DNA of 64,000 nucleotides. Source: Sphingomonas sp. PP-CE-1A-559. Its GTDB lineage: Bacteria; Pseudomonadota; Alphaproteobacteria; Sphingomonadales; Sphingomonadaceae. Every line of letters starts with the position of its first letter. Position 1 is the stretch's first letter. Under the pieces are notes generated by a model that searched no databases, was not told the origin of the DNA, and was given only the letters and a program-made list of their open reading frames with translations. The translations under genes were made by a program, and so were the position numbers. This document shows positions 51,847-59,735 of this stretch, in pieces. The stretch covers positions 930,001 to 994,000 of the forward strand of contig NZ_SLYA01000002.1 of the NCBI RefSeq assembly GCF_004340965.1, written 5' to 3'.

Positions 51847-54800
51847 ATGATGAAATTTTCGCGCACGCTCGCGCATTCGGTATCGACCATTGCGGTCGTG
51901 ACCGGGCTGGCCGCTTCCAGCACTGCGATCGCGCAGACGACCACCGCTGCGACCGGCCAGGGCACTCAGACGACGACCGTCCAGCAGACGGTACCCGACA
52001 CGGTGCCCGCGGCTAGCACACCCGACGACGCGGCGGCCGGTCCTGCCAACGAAATCGTCGTCACCGGCATCCGCGCCAGTCTCAATCGCGCGATCGACAT
52101 CAAGCGTAATTCGGCGGGCGTCGTCGACGCCATCTCGGCCGAGGATATCGGCAAGTTTCCCGACACCAACCTCGCGGAGTCGCTGCAGCGGATCACCGGC
52201 GTGTCGATCACCCGCGCCAACGGCGAAGGCTCCCAGGTCGCGGTCCGCGGCTTCAGCGGCGGCTTCAACCTCGTGACGCTGAACGGCCGCCAGCTGGCGT
52301 CGACCAGCATTGATACCAGCACGGGCAACGCCTTCGCGGTCGGCACCGGCCGCTCGTTCGACTTCCAGAATCTCGCGTCTGAAGGCGTTGCCACGCTCGA
52401 AGTCTACAAGACCGGCCGGGCGAACATTCCGACGGGCGGCATCGGCGCTGCGATCAACGTCATCACCCGCCGGCCGCTTGACGCGCGCGAAGACGGCCTG
52501 TCGGGCTCGATTGGCGCCAAGGCACTATACGACAGTTCGGTCGAGAATGCGGAGGCCAATCTGAAGAAGGTCACGCCCGAACTATCTGGCCTGATCAACT
52601 GGAAAAACCCCAGCGAAACCTTTGGCGTCAACGTCTTCGGCAGCTATCAGTTACGCGAGTCGACATCGATCCAGTCGAACCCGAACTATTGGAACATCGT
52701 TCCGCTGGCCGATTTCTTGAATACGGCGGGCGCGTACATCACGCCGACGACGAATATCACGAACCGTCCTACTACGCAGTACGTGCAAATCCCGAACGAC
52801 AGCCGCTATCAGTTCTCCGAGAACCGCCGCGAGCGCATCAACGGGCAGGCCAACATCCAGTTCAAGCCTACGGATCGGCTGGAGATCACGATCGATGGCC
52901 TGTATGCGCGCAACAAGTTGAGCGACGAGCGTAGCGAGCAGACTAACTGGTTCCAGCGGCCGTTCAGCGACGTTACCTTCGACGACAACAAAAAGATGCA
53001 GACTGCGATTATCCTGGCCGAGGCTAAGCAGGCGGATAAGGGGTACGAGCAGCAACGCTTCGCCACGAAGACCGAGCTGTACTCGGTTGGCGGCAACGTC
53101 AAGTGGAACTTCACCGATGTGCTGTCGCTGAAGCTCGATGCAAACCATTCGAAGTCGACCACGAATCCGGACAATGCGAACGGCACGTCGGCGACGACGA
53201 TCTCGATCGGCGCTCCGGTTCGTGCTACGCACAAAGTCGACTTCAGCAGCGGCTTCCCACAGCAGTCGGAAACGCTCAACGATTGCAACGCGACCAACGG
53301 GGGGCGCGGCGGCAATTGCAACAACATCCTCGATATCGGAGACTTGGGCACTCAGGTCGCGCGCCGAATCTTCTCCAAGCAGGAATCGAGAGTCAATCAG
53401 TTCAGTGGTGAGCTGGGCTGGGATCTCGGCAACGATAGCCGTTTCGTGGTCGGCAGCAACTATGTGGATGCAACGACGCGCTCGGCCAGTTCCAATAACC
53501 AGCAGATTCTTGGCGACTGGAGCATCACGGACACTGGCCGCGTCCAGGAACTCGCCGGCGATCTCGTGAAGACCTATTGCATGACCTGCAAATTCGACAA
53601 GTATAACCCGAACTCGACCGGGTCGGCGCTGGTCGCATTTCGTGGGGATGCGGTCGAACTGCTGGACATCTTCTCACCCTATTACGCGAAGCTGGGTCGC
53701 CCCGACGCTTTGCAGGGTTCGTCGGACGACACCGTGGGCGAGAAGAACTTGGCGGTCTACGGCCAGATGGCTTGGGGCGGTGACATTGGCGGACGCCGTG
53801 CAAACGCGCTGATTGGCGTTCGCTACGAACGGACCCGCGTCAAGTCCGTCAGTCTTCAGTCGATACCGACGGCTTTAGCCTGGCAATCGGACAATGACTT
53901 CACCGTGATCGGCGGACCTCCAGGCGCCGCGGTCATCGCGAAGTCGAAGTACGACAACCTGCTGCCGTCGCTCGACTTCAATATCGAAGTGCTCGACAAC
54001 GTCATGGCGCGCACCTCGTTCAGCCGTACGCTGGCACGGGCGGACTATGGCAATTTGTTCGCATCCGTGACGGCAAACGCTCCAAACCGTCCGACCGCAC
54101 TCGGTGCGGCCCCGGCTCCAGCCACGCGGCAGGATCCGGCGCTGTTACCGCTGATCTCGGACAATTTCGACGTGTCGCTGGAGTGGTATTACAAGCCCAC
54201 GAGTTTCGTCTCGGTCGGCTTCTTCAACAAGAACGTGCGCAACTTCGTCGGCAACCAGATAACCAACGGTAACCTGTTCGGGCTGCGCGACCCGGGTTCA
54301 GGCGCGCCAGGGTCGCGTTCGGGTATTGCGCAGGCGTTTCTCAGAAACAACGGCATTACCCAGACGGATAGGAACCTGTTCGCCTACGCCGCGCTTCTGC
54401 AACAGAATGGCGGAAACCAGGCGGCGGCGACTGCGGCCTTCCGCGGCGCGCTCAATCCCGCCACGGGTGAAATCAGCGATGCGGTCTACAATCCCCTCGC
54501 CCTTGCGGTCGATCTCGTTGGGGACGCCAATGATCCGCTCGTGAACTTCGCCATCAGCGGTCCGGTCAACAACAAGGAGGGCAATATCCACGGCTTCGAA
54601 GTCGCCTGGACCAACTTCTTCGGTCAGACCGGCTTCGGTTTCGCGGTTTCGTACACGAAGGTGAGTGGCGACGTGAACGTGGACCCCTATGCCGATCCGA
54701 ACGTCAACATCTTCGCGCTGAGCGGTTTGGGCGACAGCGCCAACTTGACGGCAATCTACGACAAGGGCGGTATCTCGGCTCGCGTCTCGTACAACTGGCG

Positions 54801-55038
54801 TGACAAGTATCTCGCGGCGACGAACCAGGGCGGCAATCGCAATCCGTTGTTCACGGCCGCGTTCGGTACGTTGGACGGCAGCATAAGCTACGATGTCACG
54901 AAGGCGTTCTCGGTCTCGCTCGAAGCGGTCAACCTGACCAGCGAGCCGTTCCGCCAATATGCCCGCACCGAGACGAACCTGGTATATGTGCAGGAACTCA
55001 AGCCACGCTATTATCTCGGCGCGCGCTATCGTTTCTGA
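51847..55038 (+). CDS. TonB-dependent receptor (TIGR01782-type) of the SapC/cupin/halogenase cassette
   Basis: A 1063-residue outer-membrane receptor. Signal peptide MMKFSRTLAHSVSTIAVVTG (to AIAQ) is followed by a TonB box/plug with NEIVVTGIRASLNRAIDIKR, AEDIGKFPDTNLAESLQRIT, VAVRGFSGGFNLVTLNGRQL and TLEVYKTGRANIPTGGIGAA. A long barrel ends in QELKPRYYLGARYRF with a C-terminal Phe, the normal BAM signal. Caulobacter and Xanthomonas members import oligosaccharides such as maltose- or GlcNAc-derived sugars, but the ligand here is unknown. ATG 51847 follows GGGGGAGG. It is followed by two hairpins and then three enzyme genes on the same strand. Confidence 0.94.
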   Translation: MMKFSRTLAHSVSTIAVVTGLAASSTAIAQTTTAATGQGTQTTTVQQTVPDTVPAASTPDDAAAGPANEIVVTGIRASLNRAIDIKRNSAGVVDAISAEDIGKFPDTNLAESLQRITGVSITRANGEGSQVAVRGFSGGFNLVTLNGRQLASTSIDTSTGNAFAVGTGRSFDFQNLASEGVATLEVYKTGRANIPTGGIGAAINVITRRPLDAREDGLSGSIGAKALYDSSVENAEANLKKVTPELSGLINWKNPSETFGVNVFGSYQLRESTSIQSNPNYWNIVPLADFLNTAGAYITPTTNITNRPTTQYVQIPNDSRYQFSENRRERINGQANIQFKPTDRLEITIDGLYARNKLSDERSEQTNWFQRPFSDVTFDDNKKMQTAIILAEAKQADKGYEQQRFATKTELYSVGGNVKWNFTDVLSLKLDANHSKSTTNPDNANGTSATTISIGAPVRATHKVDFSSGFPQQSETLNDCNATNGGRGGNCNNILDIGDLGTQVARRIFSKQESRVNQFSGELGWDLGNDSRFVVGSNYVDATTRSASSNNQQILGDWSITDTGRVQELAGDLVKTYCMTCKFDKYNPNSTGSALVAFRGDAVELLDIFSPYYAKLGRPDALQGSSDDTVGEKNLAVYGQMAWGGDIGGRRANALIGVRYERTRVKSVSLQSIPTALAWQSDNDFTVIGGPPGAAVIAKSKYDNLLPSLDFNIEVLDNVMARTSFSRTLARADYGNLFASVTANAPNRPTALGAAPAPATRQDPALLPLISDNFDVSLEWYYKPTSFVSVGFFNKNVRNFVGNQITNGNLFGLRDPGSGAPGSRSGIAQAFLRNNGITQTDRNLFAYAALLQQNGGNQAAATAAFRGALNPATGEISDAVYNPLALAVDLVGDANDPLVNFAISGPVNNKEGNIHGFEVAWTNFFGQTGFGFAVSYTKVSGDVNVDPYADPNVNIFALSGLGDSANLTAIYDKGGISARVSYNWRDKYLAATNQGGNRNPLFTAAFGTLDGSISYDVTKAFSVSLEAVNLTSEPFRQYARTETNLVYVQELKPRYYLGARYRF

Positions 55039-55045
55039 TGACGAC

Positions 55046-55069
55046 GGGAGTGGATCTTGGTCCACTCCC
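55046..55069 (+). terminator. 9-bp hairpin after the receptor gene
   Basis: GGGAGTGGA (55046-55054) and TCCACTCCC (55061-55069) pair perfectly around TCTTGG, eight bases after the receptor stop. It forms a tandem pair with the intrinsic terminator that follows. Confidence 0.6.
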
Positions 55070-55078
55070 GACCCCACT

Positions 55079-55115
55079 AAAAAGGCCGCCGCCGTGCCGT
55101 GCAGCGGCCTTTTCC
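55079..55115 (+). terminator. Intrinsic terminator between receptor and SapC gene
   Basis: A-rich AAAAAGGCCGC (55079-55089) pairs with GCGGCCTTTT (55104-55113), giving a GC stem flanked by A- and T-runs, the classic rho-independent form. It works in both directions in principle. The SapC gene starts 55 bases further on, so the enzymes are expressed by read-through or by a short promoter of their own. Confidence 0.8.
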
Positions 55116-55169
55116 TTTGTCGGTCGCGGTCGCGCTGATAAGCGTGAGGCAACAACAGGACCGGAGCGG

Positions 55170-55889
55170 ATGAAGCCCGTACAGATCAACAATATCGACC
55201 ATGCCGATCTACGCGTAAGCCCGCGGGCGGGCGCCGCGTTCGGCGACGCGGCCAATCAGACGCTGATATTCCCCGCGGAGTTCGAGGCCGTGCAGCGCGA
55301 ATTCGCCATCATATTCCGCCGTCGTGACGAGGGATTGCAGGCCTATGCCCTGTTGGGGCTGGACCGCGACGAGAACCTGTTCCTGTCCGGCGACTATTGG
55401 ACTAGCCGCTATGTGCCCGCCAGTCACCAGCGCGGCCCCTTCTCGATCGGGATGGTCCGGGGCCCCGGGGACGATGTCGGCGAGCCGATGCTGCACGTCG
55501 ATCTCGACGACGGGCGCGTCGGCGATAGCGCCGGCCTGCCGCTGTTCCTGGAACATGGCGGCAATACGCCTTACCTGGAACATATCACCGGCGTGCTCCG
55601 CCTCCTGTACGAAGGGCTGGAGACCGCGCCGGCTGCCTATACCGCGCTTGACGAGGTTGGCCTCCTCACCCCGGTTACGCTCACCGTCGATGTCAGCGAA
55701 GAGCGCCGCTACACCATAGCCGACGTGCTGGTCGTCGACCTCGAGCACCTAGCCGGTCTTAAAGGCGAACCGCTCGAGCGGCTCCATGGATCAGGCGTGC
55801 TGCGTCTTGCCATCCTGGCCGCAGCGTCGCTCGGCAACATCCAGCAGTTGATTGCGCGCAAGCAATCTCTGCTCACTCAGAACGGTTGA
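55170..55889 (+). CDS. SapC-family protein
   Basis: A 239-residue protein of the SapC family (named after a Campylobacter S-layer gene region; function unknown). It shows LIFPAEFEAVQREFAIIFRR (about 31-50), GLDRDENLFLSGDYWTSRYV and LFLEHGGNTPYLEHITGVLR (about 130-150), ending with ASLGNIQQLIARKQSLL. There is no signal peptide, so it is cytosolic. In sphingomonads, caulobacters and xanthomonads this family lies next to TBDR genes with a cupin-like gene and a tryptophan halogenase-like gene, as here. ATG 55170 has GGAG at 55163-55166. It overlaps the cupin start by four bases. Confidence 0.9.
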   Translation: MKPVQINNIDHADLRVSPRAGAAFGDAANQTLIFPAEFEAVQREFAIIFRRRDEGLQAYALLGLDRDENLFLSGDYWTSRYVPASHQRGPFSIGMVRGPGDDVGEPMLHVDLDDGRVGDSAGLPLFLEHGGNTPYLEHITGVLRLLYEGLETAPAAYTALDEVGLLTPVTLTVDVSEERRYTIADVLVVDLEHLAGLKGEPLERLHGSGVLRLAILAAASLGNIQQLIARKQSLLTQNG

Positions 55890-56926
55890 TCGCAGTGGCA
55901 GGTATTACGCGCCGTACGCGTGTCATCGAGGGCACGAGCGCGATCAGCGTGCCAATCGCCGACCTGATCGCCGACGGCGTTCCGGTGATCCTGCGCGGGA
56001 TCGCCAGCCACTTGCCGCTGGTGGCTGTCGGGCTGGAAGGTGCAGAGCCGGCAATGACGTGGCTCAAGCAGTTCGACGGTGGCCGTCCCGTCACGGCGTA
56101 CGTCGGCGATCCGGCGATCGGCGGCCGCTTCGGGTATTCCGACGATTGCGCCGCGCTGAACTTCAAACGAGAGAGCGGTTCGCTGTCCGGCTATCTCGAC
56201 CAGCTTCTTGTCGGCCTCGGCGATCCGGAAGCCCCCGCCATCTATATCGGCTCGACCGACATCGATCTGTACCTGCCTGGCCTTCGCGCGCAGGCCGCGC
56301 TGCCGTTCGAAGACCCGCAACTCGTCGAGAACCCACCGCTGGTCAGCATCTGGATCGGCAATCGTACCACCGCCTCGACGCATTACGACATGTCGAACAA
56401 TCTGGCGTGCTGCATCGTCGGCCGACGACGCTTCACTCTGTTCCCGCCGGAACAGGTCGCCAACCTCTACCCCGGGCCGTTGGAGCCGACGCCCGCCGGA
56501 CAGGTGGTGAGCATGGTCGACCTCCGCGCCCCCGATCTCGACCGCTATCCGCGCTTTGCCGAGGCGTTGGCGCACGCCGAAATCGCCGAACTCGAGCCAG
56601 GCGACGTACTGCTCTACCCGGCGTTGTGGTGGCATAATGTCGAGGCGCTAGATCCATTCAACGTGATGATCAACTATTGGTGGAACGCGGTGCCACGGTT
56701 CATGGATACGCCCATGAACACGCTGCTTCACGGCCTGTTGTCGTTGCGCGATCGGCCCGATCACGAGAAGCAGGCATGGCGCGCCATGTTCGACCATTAT
56801 GTCTTCGGCCCTGCGGACCACGCCAGGGAGCACCTGCCCGAGCACGCACAGGGCGAACTCGCGCCACTGGATGCGATGTCGGCACGCCGGTTGCGCGCCA
56901 AGATCCTCCAGCGCATCAACCGATAG
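55886..56926 (+). CDS. Cupin-like (JmjC-type) Fe(II)/2-oxoglutarate oxygenase
   Basis: A 346-residue cupin_8/JmjC-like protein. The iron-binding facial triad is visible as H166 and D168 in STHYDMSNNLACC and H250 in LWWHNVEAL. SIWIGNRTTAS and RRFTLFPPEQVANLYPGPLE are typical for hydroxylases that act on proteins, tRNA or small molecules. The N-terminus (GVPVILRGIA) is the standard opening strand. TTG 55886 overlaps the SapC stop as TTGA; GTG 55895 is an alternative. No signal peptide, so it is cytosolic. In the cassette it probably modifies the same target as, or prepares one for, the halogenase. That is inference. Confidence 0.88.
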   Translation: MIAVAGITRRTRVIEGTSAISVPIADLIADGVPVILRGIASHLPLVAVGLEGAEPAMTWLKQFDGGRPVTAYVGDPAIGGRFGYSDDCAALNFKRESGSLSGYLDQLLVGLGDPEAPAIYIGSTDIDLYLPGLRAQAALPFEDPQLVENPPLVSIWIGNRTTASTHYDMSNNLACCIVGRRRFTLFPPEQVANLYPGPLEPTPAGQVVSMVDLRAPDLDRYPRFAEALAHAEIAELEPGDVLLYPALWWHNVEALDPFNVMINYWWNAVPRFMDTPMNTLLHGLLSLRDRPDHEKQAWRAMFDHYVFGPADHAREHLPEHAQGELAPLDAMSARRLRAKILQRINR

Positions 56927-56935
56927 GAGCCGAAC

Positions 56936-58480
56936 ATGGCCGAGCAGCGCATCAGGAAAGTCGTCATCGCCGGCGGTGGTACCGCCGGCTGGCTCGCCGC
57001 CGCCGCCCTGTCGCGACAATTGGACCAGCTGCTCGACATCACGCTGGTCGAATCCGAAGAGATCGGCACCATCGGCGTCGGCGAAGCGACGATACCGACG
57101 ATGCGCGCGTTCCACACGATCCTGGGCCTTGACGAACGCGAGTTCATGCGCGCGACGCAAGCGACGTTCAAGCTCGGCATTTCGTTCGAGAACTGGGCGC
57201 GAGACGGCGATCGCTACATCCATTCGTTCGGCGACATCGGCAAATCGACCTGGATGGGCGACTTCCACCATTTCTGGCTTGCCGCCAAAGCCGACGGGGA
57301 TACGAGCGAGATCGGCGACTACTGCCTGGAACTCCAGGCGGCCAAGGCGGAACGGTTCGCGCTCCCCTCCGAGGGCCAGATCAACTACGCCTATCACCTC
57401 GACGCAGGCCTATACGCCCGCTTCCTGCGCACGCGTAGCGAGGCGAACGGGTTGAAACGGATCGAGGGGCGGATCGCTAACGTCGATCGCGACGGCGAGA
57501 CCGGCTTCATCCGCGCGCTCGTCCTCGAGTCCGGCGAGCGCGTCGAGGGCGACCTGTTCATCGACTGCACCGGCTTTCGCGGGCTGCTGATCGAGGGCAC
57601 CTACGCCGCCGGATACGAGGACTGGTCGCACTGGCTGCCCACCAACAGCGCGCTGGCCGTGCAGACCGCCGCGACGGGTCCGGCGCACCCGTACACGCGC
57701 GCGATCGCGCATGACGCGGGCTGGCGCTGGCGCATCCCGCTGCAGCACCGCGTCGGTAACGGGCTGGTCTACGCCAGCGAGCATCTGTCGGACGACGAGG
57801 CCCATGCCCGGCTGCTTGCCGCGATCGACGGCGCGCCGCTGATCGAGCCGCGGCTGATCCGCTTCCGCACCGGTCGCCGGCGGCAGGTATGGATGGGGAA
57901 CTGCGTCGCGCTGAGCCTCGCCAGCGGGTTCGTCGAACCGCTCGAATCGACCAGCATCCATCTGATCATGACAGGCATTACGCGGCTGATGCAGACCTTC
58001 CCGTTCGGCGGAATCGCACCCGCGTTGGTCAGGCGGTACAACGATCAGGCGCAGGCCGAGCTTGAGCGCGTCCGCGACTTCATCATCCTCCACTATCACC
58101 TGAACGAACGTCCCGAACCCTTCTGGGCAGCGCGCCGGGACATGCCGATCCCGGACACACTCGTGGAGCGCATCGCGCTCTTCACCGAGGGCGCGCAGGC
58201 GTATCAGGGCGGCGATGACCTGTTCCGTGTCGCCAGCTGGGTGCAGGTGATGCTCGGCCAGCGCCTGACCCCGCGCGACCACCACCGCCTGGGCAGCATC
58301 ATGGGCGGCCCGCAGCTCGCCGGTGTCCTGACCAATATCCGCAGCACGATCGCAGACGCGGTCGCAGGCATGCCGACGCACCAGCAGTTCCTGGATCGCT
58401 ACCTTGCAGCTCCGATCACCGCCTCGCATGGGATGCATCATCGCGTCGAACGCCACGATGATGCATCCGGCAAGCGGTAG
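56936..58480 (+). CDS. Flavin-dependent tryptophan halogenase family protein
   Basis: A 514-residue FADH2-dependent halogenase. All key features are intact: the FAD-binding VVIAGGGTAGWLAAA (9-23), catalytic lysine K79 in ATFKLGISFENW (same position number as in PrnA), the halogenase signature WRWRIP at 263-268, and EPLEST with E337 matching PrnA E346. BrvH-type and Xanthomonas halogenases from TBDR neighbourhoods brominate free indoles in vitro, with unknown natural substrates. An in-window flavin reductase was not found. The AGGAG Shine-Dalgarno sequence overlaps the cupin stop codon, nine bases from ATG 56936, so the two are coupled. It is the last gene of the cassette; a regulator gene follows after 173 bases. 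Confidence 0.92.
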   Translation: MAEQRIRKVVIAGGGTAGWLAAAALSRQLDQLLDITLVESEEIGTIGVGEATIPTMRAFHTILGLDEREFMRATQATFKLGISFENWARDGDRYIHSFGDIGKSTWMGDFHHFWLAAKADGDTSEIGDYCLELQAAKAERFALPSEGQINYAYHLDAGLYARFLRTRSEANGLKRIEGRIANVDRDGETGFIRALVLESGERVEGDLFIDCTGFRGLLIEGTYAAGYEDWSHWLPTNSALAVQTAATGPAHPYTRAIAHDAGWRWRIPLQHRVGNGLVYASEHLSDDEAHARLLAAIDGAPLIEPRLIRFRTGRRRQVWMGNCVALSLASGFVEPLESTSIHLIMTGITRLMQTFPFGGIAPALVRRYNDQAQAELERVRDFIILHYHLNERPEPFWAARRDMPIPDTLVERIALFTEGAQAYQGGDDLFRVASWVQVMLGQRLTPRDHHRLGSIMGGPQLAGVLTNIRSTIADAVAGMPTHQQFLDRYLAAPITASHGMHHRVERHDDASGKR

Positions 58481-58653
58481 ATGACGCTACGGCAGTGTTC
58501 GATCGCATAGCGATCCTATTGACATATAGTCTTTAGGGCCCGCTCGATTACCGGATCGTACAAGTCCGTCGGTAAATCGCCCGACAATTGCAGCCCCGCG
58601 GTGCTGACTGTACGACGTCGCCTACGCGCGTACCGACGAGGAACTCCACCACA

Positions 58654-59637
58654 ATGAAACTCGCCGACCTGGCCGCACTCGCGGGCGTTTCGACCGCAAC
58701 CGTGTCACGTGCGCTTGCGGGACATTCCTCCGTGAACGAGCAGACGCGCGAGCGGATACGCGAGCTGGCACGCGAGCACGACGTGCGGCCCAACCAACTG
58801 GCGCGCAACCTGCGGATGAAGAGCACCGGCGCGATCGGGCTGGTCCTGCCGCTGGGCCACGCAAAGACGCAGCATCTGACCGATCCGTTCTTCCTGTCGC
58901 TGCTCGGGTTTCTCGCGGATCTGCTGGTCGAACGCGGCTATGACATTTTGCTGTCGCGGGTGATTCCGGATGCCGACGACTGGCTCGAACGGCTGGTCGA
59001 CAGCGGGCGGATCGATGGCTTGCTGCTGGTCGGCCAGTCGGATCAGTTCGCGGCGATCGAGCGCGTTTCGCAGCGATACCGCCCACTGATCGTGTGGGGT
59101 GCGAACCGTCCCGGCCAGCATCATGTGACGATCGGATCGGACAATGTCGCGGGCGGTCGATTGGCGGCGGAGCACCTGATCGCGCAAGGGCGACAGCGGC
59201 TGCTGTTCGTCGGCGACCCTGCCCCGCCCGAGTTTGCGGATCGTCTTGCCGGGTTCGCGACGGCGGCGGACGAGGCCGGCATCGCGTACACGGTGCTGGC
59301 GACTCCGATGAGCCCCGAGGCGGTTCATGCTGCGGTGGCGGAGCATCTCGCGCGCGACACCGTTCCCGACGCGATCTTCGCTGCATCGGACGTCGCGGCG
59401 ATGAGCGTGCTGCGCGCGCTGGCCGAGGCGGGGATCGACGTTCCCACCACGACCTCGGTCATTGGCTATGACGACGTCTCGTTGGCGGCACACACGTCAC
59501 CGTCCTTGACGACGATCCGCCAAGATCTTGCGATCGGGGCGGAATTGATGGTCGACCGCCTGTTGAAGCGGGTCGCCGGCGAGCCAGCCGAGTCCGCGAT
59601 CGTTCCCCCTGCGCTGATAAAGAGACAGTCCGCCTGA
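58654..59637 (+). CDS. LacI-family repressor (SuxR-like)
   Basis: A 327-residue regulator. The N-terminal HTH is complete: MKLADLAALAGVSTATVSRA plus the hinge region RPNQLARNLRMKSTGAIGLV. The ligand-binding domain has the periplasmic-binding-protein fold seen in GLLLVGQSDQFAAI, VTIGSDNVAGGRLAAEHLIA and VIGYDDVSLAAHTSPSLTTI. ATG 58654 matches the first HTH codon; an upstream in-frame start at 58588 adds residues not seen in the family. GAGGA lies 11 bases before the ATG. It is followed by two operators and then a TBDR and an amylosucrase, the order of a sux sucrose locus, so sucrose or a derivative is the likely inducer. Confidence 0.92.
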   Translation: MKLADLAALAGVSTATVSRALAGHSSVNEQTRERIRELAREHDVRPNQLARNLRMKSTGAIGLVLPLGHAKTQHLTDPFFLSLLGFLADLLVERGYDILLSRVIPDADDWLERLVDSGRIDGLLLVGQSDQFAAIERVSQRYRPLIVWGANRPGQHHVTIGSDNVAGGRLAAEHLIAQGRQRLLFVGDPAPPEFADRLAGFATAADEAGIAYTVLATPMSPEAVHAAVAEHLARDTVPDAIFAASDVAAMSVLRALAEAGIDVPTTTSVIGYDDVSLAAHTSPSLTTIRQDLAIGAELMVDRLLKRVAGEPAESAIVPPALIKRQSA

Positions 59638-59641
59638 TTTC

Positions 59642-59655
59642 TGCAATCGATTGTG
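59642..59655. promoter_or_regulatory. LacI operator 1
   Basis: TGCAATCGATTGTG has the palindromic core CAATCGATTG (59644-59653) typical of LacI-family sites. It lies five bases after the repressor stop codon and before the TBDR gene. Confidence 0.7.
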
Positions 59656-59664
59656 AAAACATGT

Positions 59665-59678
59665 TGCAATCGATTGCA
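59665..59678. promoter_or_regulatory. LacI operator 2, perfect palindrome
   Basis: TGCAATCGATTGCA is a perfect 14-bp palindrome with the same core as site 1. The centres are 23 bp apart, close to two helical turns, and 65 bases before the TBDR start, so the site probably overlaps the promoter. Confidence 0.75.
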
Positions 59679-59735
59679 GCGACGGTAGGAAGCGGCCTTG
59701 GGCTTCTCAGAAAGCCGTCGCGCAGGGAGAGTCGC

